A DNA stretch of 64,000 bases from Amyloporia xantha (GCA_036971615.1 JAYKKR010000046.1:124001-188000); one strand, 5' to 3'; shown: positions 1 to 10,649, numbered from the stretch's first letter. Program-made: numbers and translations. Notes: generated from the letters alone by a model not told the origin.

Positions 1-721
1 TCCTTACACCGCCGTTTGGATGTTAGGTAGAAATCAGGCAGATTTGATCATATGACGGCAGCATCCGCGTCAGACCTCCGGATAAGACCGTGTTCTGATG
101 CAGATACAGAAATCAAGTAATACCTGACCCTCTTTTCAGACCCATGCGACCATGGGCTGACCGCTTCAGACGTTGAGGATATGACCACTCACAAGATGCT
201 CTCACAGCCATACTCACGCACAGCTTCATTTGGCTCCAGTTGGCATGCTCAGGTTATATTGGGCATTTTGGTTCAATACATAACTGATACAATAATAATA
301 AATATATTCCATTATATACTAATAGCACTAATAGGTGGATTCTATGGCCCACAGGATGACGGCATAGTGGCTGCACAGCTGCAGGTCATGCATCAGCTCA
401 TGCACATGAGGTTGCAGATCGGGATGCAGAGTCATGCCCGAGTGGATACACTGGGCACCTCACGAGTTGCAGGGAGGACCGATGTACTTTAAACAATTTT
501 GCAGTCAGTTGTCTCCATGTACCACATGCATAGGTAGAACACATACCATTCAATTTGTGTCCTCCACAGTTTGATTTTGGATAGGAGAACCATACCTGAG
601 TGCATGAGAATCAATTAAGTACATATATTTTCATGAACATCTATGGCTATTCACCTTGTCATGTAAGCATATACTACCATGGTCCACGGTCACCTTCTGT
701 GAAACTCCTGATGTAGTATGT
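1..721. other. unassigned AT-rich flank
   Basis: I recognise no gene here. A 103-codon open frame at 181-492 (+) has no motif I know and contains an AT-rich hydrophobic stretch, so it is probably chance. The region ends at the 4-base flank ATGT (718-721) next to the solo LTR. Confidence 0.4.
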
Positions 722-1760
722 TGACCTGCACGCATGTTGTTTAATAAAACAACTCATGAGCCGTGCTGGGTCGGAGTTGAGGGAATAATCCACCAGTCAA
801 ACATGGACTAATACATCTCCCAGGCGCATTATCAAGAAGGAAAGGAGGTCGCGAGTGGAAGAATTGGAGATGGATTTATGGTGCGCTGGAGTGTCTCAAG
901 AGACGGTTGAAATGGATGAAGAAGAGCAACAAAAGTTACCCGTCATTAATATTAGCGGAGCCATCTAAGGCGACTGGACACAAAGTCTAATACGTTCCTT
1001 ACTTGTAATTCTTATATCAAATTATATATGCCTTCCAAATCAGGTAGCAAACTTGGACCCGACAGTTTGGAAGTCACTCACAATTGTCTCAAGTCCAGTG
1101 TACTTCCAAATACAGCACAACAATGGGACACCTTGGCTATTACTCACCTAGTTAGGCAACTAGAACAAAAGAATCCTAGGACAATGAAGGATAAAAGCCT
1201 ATTGAGGAGAGAATTGGGAAGGACATACGGTCTATTATATAGCTACCATATAGGTACTACAATATCTTTTATTTCCATTGTTTCAATATTTTTAGACGTA
1301 CTAAAGGATTTCAGTAGCTCATTGAAGTCCAAAATTAGTAAATCCTATTGTACTCTACTTTATTGTTAGAGATTTTCTATTGTCTAAAAATTCCCACACT
1401 TTTTAGTATATAAAGGCCCACTTCAGAGCAGAGAGCATCTCACTTTTCCCCCTGAGGTCCCCCTTGATCTCAGACCTTGAGGTCACTCTGCTCTAAGACT
1501 CAGCCTAGGTACATAAGTCTGTACAGCTGAATAAAGTTACTATTACTCTCTAAAGTGTGATCTACTGTGTGAAAGTCAAGAAGGCTTGTCCACATTTATC
1601 ATTGCTTTGACTTTTTGATTAAAGTCACTCTAAACCACTCAAAACAACAAATATATTCTAATATTCTACAAGAACAACTGAGAAACTACCCGTCTTGGAT
1701 CAGGACCGGTTATCTCAGGAAATTGTGATTATTTTTATATAGTCACTCTTTCGCACGTCA
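722..1760 (+). repeat. solo LTR of the Gypsy family at 21505-32673
   Basis: A 1039-bp sequence beginning TGACCTGC and ending GCACGTCA, flanked on both sides by ATGT (718-721 and 1761-1764), which fits a 4-bp target duplication. It matches, in opposite orientation, the two LTRs of the Gypsy element at 21505-22543 and 31633-32673. A TATA box (TATATAAAGG, 1407-1416) and a polyadenylation-type AATAAA (1530-1535) mark a likely U3-R-U5 layout. No internal region follows, so this is a solo LTR left by LTR-LTR recombination. The 113-codon frame at 1028-1369 also occurs in the Gypsy 3' LTR, and a shorter 88-codon form occurs in the 5' LTR. Confidence 0.9.
1407..1416 (+). promoter_or_regulatory. LTR TATA box
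   Basis: TATATAAAGG lies about 120 bases upstream of the AATAAA at 1530-1535 inside the solo LTR. The same spacing is present in the other two LTR copies. This is the expected core promoter of the Gypsy family. Confidence 0.6.
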
Positions 1761-1794
1761 ATGTGTAAGCTTTGTTATAGTGAGGACAACTATC

Positions 1795-1830
1795 TGTTGA
1801 ACGATCAGTTTCCAACTATAGTAGTTGCAC
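1795..1830 (+). repeat. start of Copia-2 5' LTR
   Basis: The sequence starts TGTTGA and forms the outer end of an LTR whose inner end is TCAACA at 9400-9405. The LTR is split by two insertions: the inverted-repeat element 1831-3680 (duplicating AC) and Copia-1 at 3688-9137 (duplicating TTCCA). With insertions and duplications removed, the LTR is about 304 bp. Confidence 0.7.
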
Positions 1831-2096
1831 CATCAGGAAAACCCCCCCGGGGTAATTTCACAAAATGTTCAATAATTGGGTGATCTTCTGCATAATTACT
1901 TCATATTATCATATTATTTGTATTACACTAATGAAGACGTAATCTAGCGGTCCCCTTTCATATGCCAACTAATTCATAGCTAATATTATTCAGAAGCTAT
2001 TATTTCACTTTCTCTTCATTCATTCTTCAAAGCGTAGAAAATAAGGATCGTTTGATTGCTCAATATACTACACTAATTACATGATCCACTACATGA

Positions 2097-2678
2097 CTAC
2101 CAAGGGAAAGAAACTATAACAGAAGTGTGATGCAACACCATGCAGAGGGCACCACATGTCCTCACCACCTCTGTGATCATCCCCAGAGTCATGTTGTCCC
2201 CGTCCCACACCAAGAACGGCACGTCCTCTGCCTTATCCTCTGCACCATTCACGACCAGGTTCAGCGGGCATAGCAGCACCTGACCCAACTTCGCCCCAGG
2301 TAGCGAGCCGATCTTTGAAGGAGTCATCTCCCACCAGTCTCTATTCTGCAACGGCGGGATGACGAGTGGCCCACACGACTCCTTCTTTTTCTCATGCATG
2401 CTGCCGAAACGAACTGCTGTGAGTTGAGAACCCAGTCTGACAGAATGACGTGAAAAGACGCACCGCTGTACACCGAACTGATCAAACCCAGTCACAAGCT
2501 CAGCCTGCACCTCTTCGTCCTCGCCAGAGCAATCGTGCTCGCCATAGGTGCGCGAGTGGCTCTTAGGCGAGGGTGCTACGCTACGGGTAAGAGGGCTTCC
2601 AGTGCCCTTGGAAGTGAGACGTTGCAAAAGAGGGGCCATCTTGAAGTCGGAATCCTCTCTAGAGGACGTTGTACGCAT
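2097..2678 (-). pseudogene. captured Spp2-like (G-patch splicing factor) fragment
   Basis: A 193-codon open frame. It contains the segments SHSRTYGE, ELVTGFDQFGVQR and PLVIPPLQNRDW, which I recognise as the N-terminal half of fungal Spp2/G-patch_2 proteins, the DExH splicing-factor binding region with the NRDW core. The normal continuation with the G-patch is missing, and the frame runs into unrelated sequence before stopping. Its place inside an inverted-repeat element lacking a transposase indicates capture (transduplication) of a host gene fragment. Transcription cannot be judged. Confidence 0.6.
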
Positions 2679-2689
2679 TACGGGCGTAG

Positions 2690-2953
2690 GGTGTGGTCTG
2701 CAGTGACAGCGTCACCTTCGCGCTCTTCGTGGGTGTCCACTATGGGCACAACGGCGTCGCCTTGGGCATCGTGCTTGCAGCCATGCTGGTGGGCATCCTG
2801 ATGTTCAATGCCAACAAGGTGCCGCACACACTCAGCAACGTGAGCATGATTGAGGGTGAGGTCATGGACATACCGGGCGACTTGGCCTTCCCCATGGACT
2901 GCAGGCGCGACGTGGACATCACGCACATCCGTGGCGTCACGGGCGCTGTGCAC
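2690..2953 (-). pseudogene. captured gene fragment shared with the Plavaka element
   Basis: This stretch is clearly similar at DNA level, in opposite orientation, to 16960-17230: peptides such as MSTxRLQSxGKAKSPG and HDLTLxHAHVAE occur in corresponding frames of both. More than one frame is open on both strands in both copies, so the true coding frame is uncertain. The two copies sit in two different transposons with the same terminal bases. I do not recognise the parent gene from this part alone. Confidence 0.5.
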
Positions 2954-3687
2954 GCATCCGCATCTGAGTCAGACGTGAGCCGAGAGGGTGTGATGGACGG
3001 GCATGACCATTGTCACACCACTCACATTGCTCGGAAGGGACACATTCGAGTGCGCGCAAGGCTTGCTGAGGTTCGATTACATACCAGACGCCGTTGAGCG
3101 CACATGACAAGTAGGGGTCTCGGACAGCACAGCAGACTTGTCGGGCGGAGGTGTTCACAGAGATTCAGCAGAGCGAGCTCGCTGAGGGGGATGTGAACAG
3201 TGAGCTTGATGAAGACGTGGCAGTGGCTTGAGCACCACCGGAGAATCCCGCAGATCATGTGATGCAATATGCCTCGAGATTTCGACGAAGTCCAAGATGA
3301 CTTAGTAGAAGCTGCACTCGGAGAAAACAATACATATCAGCGACGATAAATGTTTATCACACCACGGATAGGGGCGGAATTACGCCTGGAGATGATACTT
3401 CTTTTTATAATGACTTAATATCCTGTTACATAAATTACCCAGTATTTTATTGTATTAGCTATAATTACTCGAATTATTGGTCAATAAATCCAAAGTGACA
3501 TTTCGACATATGTCACCACAGTAGGTCAAATAGCATTTCATTGAATCAGACTTGTGTTGGCTTAGATTACAGATTATCACAATGTAGGTTAGTATGAATT
3601 ATATTTATTACATGATATTACATCAATTATGTAGATTCTGAATAATTTGACGGAATTACCCCGGGGGGTTTTTCCTGATGACTTCCA

Positions 3688-4078
3688 TGTGGAAGTGAGT
3701 ACCTTACGTAGGAACGATCTCAGCGCTGGTACTCGGGCAACGAGAGACAACGTCTGTATTCACCTTACGTAGGAACGATCTAGTACATAAGTGAATACAA
3801 TATACTAAAGTGAATGGAAGATATCGAGCTCACCTCAGCGCTGGTACTCGGGCAACGAGAGACAACGTCTGAGGTGTGCGGCGGGCGAACGGCTCAGTAT
3901 TTACGGGAGAGTGAGTCAGGAAAAAAGTATGTAAGCAAATGTGTGTAAGTCCGTAAAGCCGACACAGCGAAACGTAGTATAGTAACCGGTACAGTAAATG
4001 TCCGTAAAGGGCAATAGCCGTACCTACTGCGTGTCGCGGCGCGCCCGAGGGCGCACCACGGGATTGTATGCTCCAACA
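3688..4078 (-). repeat. Copia-1 3' LTR
   Basis: 391 bp, reading TGTTGGAGCATAC to CACTTCCACA on the minus strand. It contains an internal direct duplication: two short blocks around CAGCGCTGGTACTCGGGCAA and CTTACGTAGGAACGATCT each occur twice. Confidence 0.95.
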
Positions 4079-4096
4079 CTCCCCCTCAATCCCTGC
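4079..4096 (-). promoter_or_regulatory. Copia-1 polypurine tract
   Basis: On the minus strand, GGGATTGAGGGGGAG lies directly against the 3' LTR. The gag-pol stop codon (TGA, 4086-4088) lies inside it. This is the usual plus-strand priming site. Confidence 0.8.
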
Positions 4097-7000
4097 GCAG
4101 TCCGAGGGCAGCGGCGAAGTGCTTGACCTTGGGGCTTGGCAGGGCCTTCGTCAGAGTATCCGCAACCATATCGTCAGTCGGACAATAGACAATAACCAGC
4201 TTTTTGTCCTCCACAACCCAGCGTAGGAAATGGAAACGGATATCAATATGTTTTGTGCGTGCGTGGTATTGGTTGTCACGGGTCAGGGCGATAGCTGATT
4301 GGTTGTCAGAATAAAGGGTAGTAGGAGTTTCAAACGGCGAGAAAACTTGTCCAATTAAGGACCGAAGCCACAGGGCTTCTTTTGCTGCGTGGACGCCCGC
4401 CACGTATTCTGCCTCCGTCGTCGACAACGCGATGATCTCCTGTCGCTTGGAGCTCCAGGAAACCGCGCCACCGTCGATGAGAAACGCGTAGCCCGAAATC
4501 GCTTTGCGATCTTCATGCATCGAGCCGTCGGCGTCGGTGTATCCAACCAGGTCCAGCGAGGTCCCACCGTAGGTAAGCTTCAGGTCTTTTGTGCCAGCAA
4601 GATAACGAAATACTCGTTTTGCAGCCTCCCAGTGCGCCATACCCGGGTTCTCCAAGAAACGTGATAGGATCGACACGGCGTAAGTGATGTCTGGGCGCGT
4701 TCCAAGTGACGCGTACATCAGCGAGCCGACTGCCTCGCGATAGGGAATATCGCGCATAGCAGCGTACTCAGCCACCGTTTGCGGCGATTGCGCTGACGAC
4801 AGGTGTGCGCTCGGATCCATGGGCATCGTAAGTGGTTTTGCATCATCCAACCCAAAACGTGAGATAATGGAATTGATATACAAAGTTTGTGACAACGCCA
4901 GCACACGGCGCTCGCGATCGCGCTCGACCGCGAAACCCAGGATCCAGTGAATCTCCCCCAAATCGGAGATTTCAAACGCCTCGCGTAGCCGTGCCTTCAC
5001 CTCGTCGATCAAGGCGATCGTGGATGCGACAACCATCAAGTCGTTGACATGCACAACAATCACGATGAGACCAGCCTCGTCACTTCGGAAGAAAACAGCC
5101 TGGTCAACGTCACTCTGTATCATGCGCAGGAGCTCCCGTAGCACACGAAGGAGTTTCTTGTGCCAGTGACGCGCACTCTGCCGGAGTCCGTAAAGCGGGC
5201 GAAGAAGACGTAAAACGAGTGTCTTGTCATCAGTGAGTTTCGCACCTGGTGGAAGTTTCATATAGATAACCTCGTTTTCTTCGAACTCCCCATGCAGGTA
5301 TGCACTCTTCACGTCAAGTTGGTGAACTTCGAAGTCATGGCGTGCAGCAAATGCAAGCGTGATTCGAATCGATGCGGTCTTCGCAACGGGAGCATAAGTA
5401 TCAAAGAAATCGACACCGGGAATCTGCGAGAAACCGCGAGCGACTAGCCTTGCACGGTAACGGTAAATCTTCCCTTCTGCATCCTTTTTCACTGCAAACA
5501 CCCAGCGGCAGCTGACGATATTCGCATTTGTAGGGGGCTTCTCAAGCTTCCATGTCCCATGCGCCTCCAGAGCGCGAAGCTCCTCCTTGATCGCCTCCTC
5601 CCAACGCGGCCAATCGGGACGCTTACGCGCCTCCTCGATCGTGCGCGGTTCAAGCCCTTCTGCATCTGCCATCTTGGCTGCCATCGCAATACCGGGGATC
5701 TCCTCAAGATCGGCCAAACCCTTTCCATCAGAAGCTGTATCCTTGTCCTTGTCAGGACGTTGGACACCTCTCGGCAAGCGTGGGTTAGATGCCTTGCCAT
5801 CTAGAACATCGCGTACCACACTCGACGGTTTCCGAGTGCGAGAAGAGTGGCGCAAAGGCACTTCGGGTGTCGGTGTCGGCATAGTTATTGAGGTATGGTG
5901 GTCCTCCTGCTTCTCTTCATCCGCTGACGTTTCGGGCTTGTCAACAGGCTCAGACTCCTCCCCCTCAAGCTCAGGAACGTCGGCGACGTTGGCGGGCATG
6001 TGCGGCTCGCTAAACCGCACATTCCGCTCGACGGTCACGGAGCGTTTTGCGGGCCAATAAACCCGCGCACCCTTGCTCTCGGTATCAAAGCCCACCCAAC
6101 GTGCAGCCTTCGCACGTACGCCGAGCTTACCAGTGCTCGTGTCGTGAACCCAGACCATGGATCCCCACTCGGGAATGTCCGCGACATCAGGTAAGTTACC
6201 ATACACGGCTTCGTATGGTGTACGGCCGTTCAGCGCGCGTGTTGACGAACGATTCTTCAGGTAGACGGCGTGCATCAATGCTTCACCCCAGAGGGCCTGA
6301 GGCAGTCCGGATGCGATCAACATCGCTCGGACCTTCTCCATTAGTGTGCGGTTAAGGCGTTCCGACACGCCGGCTTCCTCGTGAGTATCATGCACTGACT
6401 TTTTGTGTTCTGTCCCATGCTGATCCAGATGAGACTTAAACTCATCAACCAGATACTCCCCCCCACGGTCCGTATTCAGCGCAGCAATTCGGGCCTGCAG
6501 ATGGGTTTCGCACCAAACCTCGTACAGCTTGTACGATGCGAAGACTTCACTCTTCGCACGGAGTAAGTATATGGTGGTGAATCGGCTGAAATCATCGGTG
6601 AAGCTGACGAAGTATCTCCGTCCCCCTAGCGTAGCAACTCGGCCCGGTCCCCACAAATCGGAATGGACCTCGCCGCCAAAGGTAGTTGCTCGCTCACCCT
6701 CGCGGATACGTGGAACGGACTTCTTGGTGGATTTCGCGCGAATGCATGCTTCGCAGACCTCTGGCTCGTCAGAGTCTACAAGCATGATTCCTTTCACTAG
6801 TCCTTTCGTGACAAGTTCACGTGCAGCACGGGGGGCAATATGTCCCATGCGGCGGTGGAGCTCCATGACAGAGAGCTTCGTGACATGTGTGGCAGCATTG
6901 GCAGATGGGATGTCACATTTTCGAGTAACTAGGTATAGTCCCCTCGTTTTTGGAATTGTTCCGATGAGGATTCCATCCTTGTCGAAAATGTTACACTGAC

Positions 7001-8657
7001 CTCCTGCAAAGGTAGTTGTATAACCAGCTTCATCAATCCGACCTATCGAGATCAAATTGAATCTGATGGCGGGTGCATACAGGACTCGGGTCAGGCGGAT
7101 TCGAGTCGGCAATGGTATGTGAGGAACCGAGATAAGCATATCACCAATGGCAGTAGCGGCAAAATTCTGTTGATTGGCAGCATTGAGCTCCTGCGGTGCA
7201 ATCTCCTGGAAGGTAAGGAAATCCTCCCGATATGGTGACATGTGATGGCTAGCACCAGAATCGTACAGGTCAACTGGCTGGCGAACTTCGGCAGACAAGG
7301 CAGCAGCAACCGCCGCGACATCCGTAGTAGCGAGCAGGTCGTCACCTGCCTCGCTAGGCATGTTTGCAGGGTCTACGATTCTCGTGAGCCAATCCTCCAC
7401 AGAGGACAACCTTTCCATCAGAGGTACCTCCTCCCGAAGAACAGGATCCTCTCGAGCAACCTCCTCAGCATGGAAGTCAGCTGACACAGATCCGGCAGAA
7501 GAATCTGACCCGGTATGTAGGCTTGGCATGGAATCCGCGATGGACAGGGAGTCCTCCGTAAGTGCAGTATAATCTGTTTCTGCAACAGACGAAAAAATGG
7601 ATGGCTGATAAGACTCGGAGTCGGACAGATCGAGCGAAACAGGTGCAAACGCGGTCCAGGCACCTGCAACAGTGTTCAGGTCCACCGCGGAAGCCGCCGT
7701 TGGCTTCGACTTCAACTGATCCCATTTCCCCGATTTCCCCTGTCTGTCATCGCTCTGCTTCAGACTCGGGCACTGATCTGACTTATGGCCTTTCCCTCCG
7801 CAATTCCAGCATACTCCGACTGGCCTCTGTGGTCCCTTCTTCCCCTTTCCACTCTTGGGCCTTTTACTCGAGATAGCAGCTGCCGCAACTCCAGGGTCTG
7901 ATTTCGGCGTGGTCTTCCCTTTCGGATGGGTGCTGCGGCGACGGTCCCACTCTTCTAGAGCAAGCTCCATGATGACATCAGCAGGTAAGTCAGGTTTCTC
8001 ATCTTCGAGTGATGTTGGCTTTGATGAAGGTGTCGTGTTCGCAGCAGTAGATTTCATCGCATCATGCACGAGGCGCGTGGCTTTGATGGTCAATGAAAGA
8101 TGCGAGACGAAGTTGGAGAGCTCGGCAGGTAAGAACACAATCAGCATTGATGAATATTTGACATCGCTGATCTTGATATCCATATTCGACAGCTCTTCGT
8201 ACTTGACGCGAACTCGGTCAAACTCGGCATGAAGATCTGCACCAGGCGTGTAGCGCATGGTCGTGAACTTCGATCGGAGGCTTGCGCGCAGTTGAAGACT
8301 CTTCTGCGTGAACTCCTGCGTGATCGCGGCCCAGATCTCGGCAACCGTCCCCTTCCGCATATGCTTCGTCAATGTTGTGTCATCGAGCTTCTGAGTGAGT
8401 AGGTACATCGCGAGATCTTCCTTCTCCTCCCAGCTGGTTAATGCAGTCTTCTCAGCCGTGGTAGGCTTATCCGGGTCAGCGAAACCTGGACGAGCACCTG
8501 CTTCTCCAGTGAAGTGCTTGATAACCTTCCGTTGGCGGACTGCAACAGTTAGACGCTTCTGGAAGACGACCCAATTGCGTCCGGCCGGATCGAGCTTCTC
8601 GACAGCAATGGTATCGCGAAAATTTTCCGTTGACATCTTAGCAAGCGAGCGAAACAC
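4086..8657 (-). CDS. Copia-1 gag-pol polyprotein
   Basis: An unbroken 1523-residue Ty1/Copia polyprotein that makes the particle shell and the enzymes for reverse transcription and integration. In order: gag (about 1-260); CCHC knuckle CWNCGGKGHKSDQC (near 281); aspartic protease DSGAS (near 466); integrase HHCC zinc domain, then catalytic D (VHSDLWG, near 667), D (NTDRGGEY, near 730) and E (near 760); reverse transcriptase (about 1045-1290); RNase H with TDADG, TEAEY and SDNQSA (about 1374-1452). The RT active site reads HVND instead of HVDD or YVDD: residue 1205 (codon 5043-5045) is Asn in place of the first Asp of the metal-binding pair. This should abolish polymerisation. It fits one CpG-type change, GAC to AAC. 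The start used is the first ATG; a second at residue 8 is equally possible. Confidence 0.95.
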   Translation of the reverse strand: MFRSLAKMSTENFRDTIAVEKLDPAGRNWVVFQKRLTVAVRQRKVIKHFTGEAGARPGFADPDKPTTAEKTALTSWEEKEDLAMYLLTQKLDDTTLTKHMRKGTVAEIWAAITQEFTQKSLQLRASLRSKFTTMRYTPGADLHAEFDRVRVKYEELSNMDIKISDVKYSSMLIVFLPAELSNFVSHLSLTIKATRLVHDAMKSTAANTTPSSKPTSLEDEKPDLPADVIMELALEEWDRRRSTHPKGKTTPKSDPGVAAAAISSKRPKSGKGKKGPQRPVGVCWNCGGKGHKSDQCPSLKQSDDRQGKSGKWDQLKSKPTAASAVDLNTVAGAWTAFAPVSLDLSDSESYQPSIFSSVAETDYTALTEDSLSIADSMPSLHTGSDSSAGSVSADFHAEEVAREDPVLREEVPLMERLSSVEDWLTRIVDPANMPSEAGDDLLATTDVAAVAAALSAEVRQPVDLYDSGASHHMSPYREDFLTFQEIAPQELNAANQQNFAATAIGDMLISVPHIPLPTRIRLTRVLYAPAIRFNLISIGRIDEAGYTTTFAGGQCNIFDKDGILIGTIPKTRGLYLVTRKCDIPSANAATHVTKLSVMELHRRMGHIAPRAARELVTKGLVKGIMLVDSDEPEVCEACIRAKSTKKSVPRIREGERATTFGGEVHSDLWGPGRVATLGGRRYFVSFTDDFSRFTTIYLLRAKSEVFASYKLYEVWCETHLQARIAALNTDRGGEYLVDEFKSHLDQHGTEHKKSVHDTHEEAGVSERLNRTLMEKVRAMLIASGLPQALWGEALMHAVYLKNRSSTRALNGRTPYEAVYGNLPDVADIPEWGSMVWVHDTSTGKLGVRAKAARWVGFDTESKGARVYWPAKRSVTVERNVRFSEPHMPANVADVPELEGEESEPVDKPETSADEEKQEDHHTSITMPTPTPEVPLRHSSRTRKPSSVVRDVLDGKASNPRLPRGVQRPDKDKDTASDGKGLADLEEIPGIAMAAKMADAEGLEPRTIEEARKRPDWPRWEEAIKEELRALEAHGTWKLEKPPTNANIVSCRWVFAVKKDAEGKIYRYRARLVARGFSQIPGVDFFDTYAPVAKTASIRITLAFAARHDFEVHQLDVKSAYLHGEFEENEVIYMKLPPGAKLTDDKTLVLRLLRPLYGLRQSARHWHKKLLRVLRELLRMIQSDVDQAVFFRSDEAGLIVIVVHVNDLMVVASTIALIDEVKARLREAFEISDLGEIHWILGFAVERDRERRVLALSQTLYINSIISRFGLDDAKPLTMPMDPSAHLSSAQSPQTVAEYAAMRDIPYREAVGSLMYASLGTRPDITYAVSILSRFLENPGMAHWEAAKRVFRYLAGTKDLKLTYGGTSLDLVGYTDADGSMHEDRKAISGYAFLIDGGAVSWSSKRQEIIALSTTEAEYVAGVHAAKEALWLRSLIGQVFSPFETPTTLYSDNQSAIALTRDNQYHARTKHIDIRFHFLRWVVEDKKLVIVYCPTDDMVADTLTKALPSPKVKHFAAALGLRRD

Positions 8658-8730
8658 GAGGTGATTTGATCAAAGCGGTAAGTGGTGGGCAATATAAAAC
8701 GAGTGGATTGAGACGAGTCTACAGGCGGCC

Positions 8731-8746
8731 GTCGGGGCTCATAACC
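8731..8746 (-). promoter_or_regulatory. Copia-1 primer-binding site
   Basis: On the minus strand, GGTTATGAGCCCCGAC starts directly after the 5' LTR. GGTTATGAGCCC is complementary to the anticodon stem-loop of initiator tRNA-Met, the internal-fragment priming mode known for Copia elements. Confidence 0.8.
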
Positions 8747-9137
8747 TGTGGAAGTGAGTACCTTACGTAGGAACGATCTCAGCGCTGGTACTCGGGCAAC
8801 GAGAGACAACGTCTGTATTCACCTTACGTAGGAACGATCTAGTACATAAGTGAATACAATATACTAAAGTGAATGGAAGATATCGAGCTCACCTCAGCGC
8901 TGGTACTCGGGCAACGAGAGACAACGTCTGAGGTGTGCGGCGGGCGAACGGCTCAGTATTTACGGGAGAGTGAGTCAGGAAAAAAGTATGTAAGCAAATG
9001 TGTGTAAGTCCGTAAAGCCGACACAGCGAAACGTAGTATAGTAACCGGTACAGTAAATGTCCGTAAAGGGCAATAGCCGTACCTACTGCGTGTCGCGGCG
9101 CGCCCGAGGGCGCACCACGGGATTGTATGCTCCAACA
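8747..9137 (-). repeat. Copia-1 5' LTR
   Basis: Identical to 3688-4078 over all 391 bp by eye comparison. Followed by the target duplication TTCCA at 9138-9142. Confidence 0.95.
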
Positions 9138-9405
9138 TTCCATACTTGGTAGTGAGTACTTACTCATTTCTATGATGTTCTATGACATTCCATAGTATGC
9201 TCTTGTCTTACTTCATAGGCTCCACTTTCTTACTAAGAAATCTCCACTATGATTTCATTATGACTTCATATCTTACTCAGATATTCTATAGGTTTCTAGA
9301 TACAATTACTAAGGAGCCTTTCATGCATGTATATAAGCAGGGCCTTACAGCCCACTAGAATACAAGACGGATTAGCCTCCTCTCCTCTATAGTCTGCGCT
9401 CAACA
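9138..9405 (+). repeat. Copia-2 5' LTR, inner part
   Basis: Continuation of the LTR begun at 1795, after the Copia-1 target duplication (9138-9142). It has a TATA-like GTATATAAGC near 9329-9338 and ends TCAACA at 9405, mirroring the TGTTGA start at 1795. Confidence 0.75.
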
Positions 9406-10185
9406 GGTTATGAGCCCCACACTCTAATCTGTCTGACTACTGTGCAGTCATCTGTCTTCACTCTTCTATTTGCGCTTTCACTTTCACTTTTGCGCATTTA
9501 CCCCTTCTATTGCCTTCTTCTTATAAGGCCCCTTAGTAGACTACATAAGTACACAGTCCTCAGTTTTGTGATGAACTCTTGGGAGTCTGCACTTCAGTGG
9601 GTGGCTCTTAGAGGTCCAAATCCTCTCCTGGGAATAAGGCACCTTACGCAAAATAGTCAAAGGCATAACAGGGCCCTCAGGCAACTGTGAAGCAAAACTC
9701 TGCGGCTCCATAGGTAGCTGTAGATAGAAGTACTATACAGTAGCTAGCTAGGCCTTGGGCAATACCCTCTGCGGCATAGTCTCATCTCGATCACTCACTT
9801 CCCTCGACTCTACCCTGCATCTTGGCTATTTTGGCTAGCTGGGACAAAGGTTCACTTCAATAAGTGTCCATCTTTGAGCTAGAGACATTGACTTCTTCAT
9901 CAGAAGCAGCTGATCCAGTGGCAGATCAATCTCAGTCAGGCGACTCAGAGGGATCTTCACCAGAGCCAGTACAGCTTATATCTATCTACCCAACAGATTA
10001 TAGCTGGAAATTCCCTTACACAGGTGATTATATTGGTGGTCTTACAAGCGACGATCTTGGTTATTCTCCATACAATATTGAAAGTAACTCTCTTAGTCAC
10101 ACTGACAGTGAAGAGTACTTTCCAAACCTCTCCATTACATTTTTGGCTATACTTCTTTGATCCGATCCTTTTGATCAAGAAGTTA
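9406..10185 (+). other. Copia-2 primer-binding site and leader
   Basis: GGTTATGAGCCCCAC begins at 9406 directly after the LTR, the same initiator tRNA-Met-type site as Copia-1. The leader that follows carries a 98-codon frame (9864-10160), rich in Ser, Asp and Glu, of unknown role. The leader is cut at 10185 by the Plavaka element and resumes at 21280, about 125 bases before the gag ATG at 21404. Read across the junction, the 9864 frame stays open except for TGA codons. Confidence 0.65.
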
Positions 10186-10560
10186 CATCAGGAAAAACCA
10201 TATTGGTCCCAGGCTGCTCTGAGACTATCCTAGAGCATCCTAGAGATTTGAAAGATTTTAGAGAACTCAGAGTAGCCAGAGTGCTCTTAAACTTAGTTGA
10301 CATGAGAATATTTTCTCAGGTCACTCCAGAGTGGACTCAGAGCAATCTCAGAGCCCATTCTGAGCGGCCTAAGAGTAGTCTCCAATCGCTTCAAGGCTGA
10401 TATCATACACTCTCCAAGCAGTCTACAATCACTTCAAGGCTAATATGAATCGCTCTGAAAGCCATCATAGATCTGCCAGCAGGGGCTTTCAGAGTCGCCT
10501 TAAACTTGCCTCAGTGTATTCAACTTTTGCTCTCAGAGTATTTAGAGTGTTCTTAGAGTA
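10186..10560 (+). repeat. Plavaka left subterminal repeat region
   Basis: Dense short repeats of CTCAGAG, CTCTGAG, CTAGAG and CCTAGAG. The matching region at the other end is about 21110-21277. No gene is seen here. Confidence 0.6.
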
Positions 10561-10649
10561 ATATTAATTATAGGACAAAAGCTGCAATATATTGATAATG
10601 ATGCGACAAGCAATTGACACAAAAAGCACTGAGAGATATGCTAACACAT

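Larger units (their letters stand above)
1831..3680. mobile_element. non-autonomous inverted-repeat DNA transposon
   Basis: The ends are inverted repeats: the left end starts CATCAGGAAAACCCCCC and the right end is the reverse complement of CATCAGGAAAAACCCCCC. Similarity continues inward for roughly 40 bases with mismatches. AC flanks both sides (1829-1830 and 3681-3682), a 2-bp target duplication. The outer 11-13 bases match the termini of the Plavaka element at 10186-21277, so the same transposase class probably mobilises it. The interior encodes no transposase and holds pieces of host-like genes (2097-2953). Confidence 0.8.
3688..9137 (-). mobile_element. Copia-1, full-length young Ty1/Copia element
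   Basis: A complete 5450-bp element with 391-bp LTRs at 3688-4078 and 8747-9137 that I find identical base for base by eye. Both sides are flanked by TTCCA (3683-3687 and 9138-9142). The primer-binding site, polypurine tract and a single unbroken gag-pol frame are all present. It is inserted in the 5' LTR of Copia-2. Identical LTRs mean very recent insertion, although one RT catalytic residue is changed (see the CDS). Confidence 0.95.

Noticed and set aside
181..492. 103-codon frame near the window start
   Set aside because: No similarity I recognise, AT-rich hydrophobic middle, no intron signals; probably chance.
1028..1369. 113-codon LTR frame (also 21896-22237, 32101-32367) as a functional gene
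   Set aside because: It recurs because the LTR is repeated; length differs in the 5' LTR copy and no motif is present, so coding is unproven.
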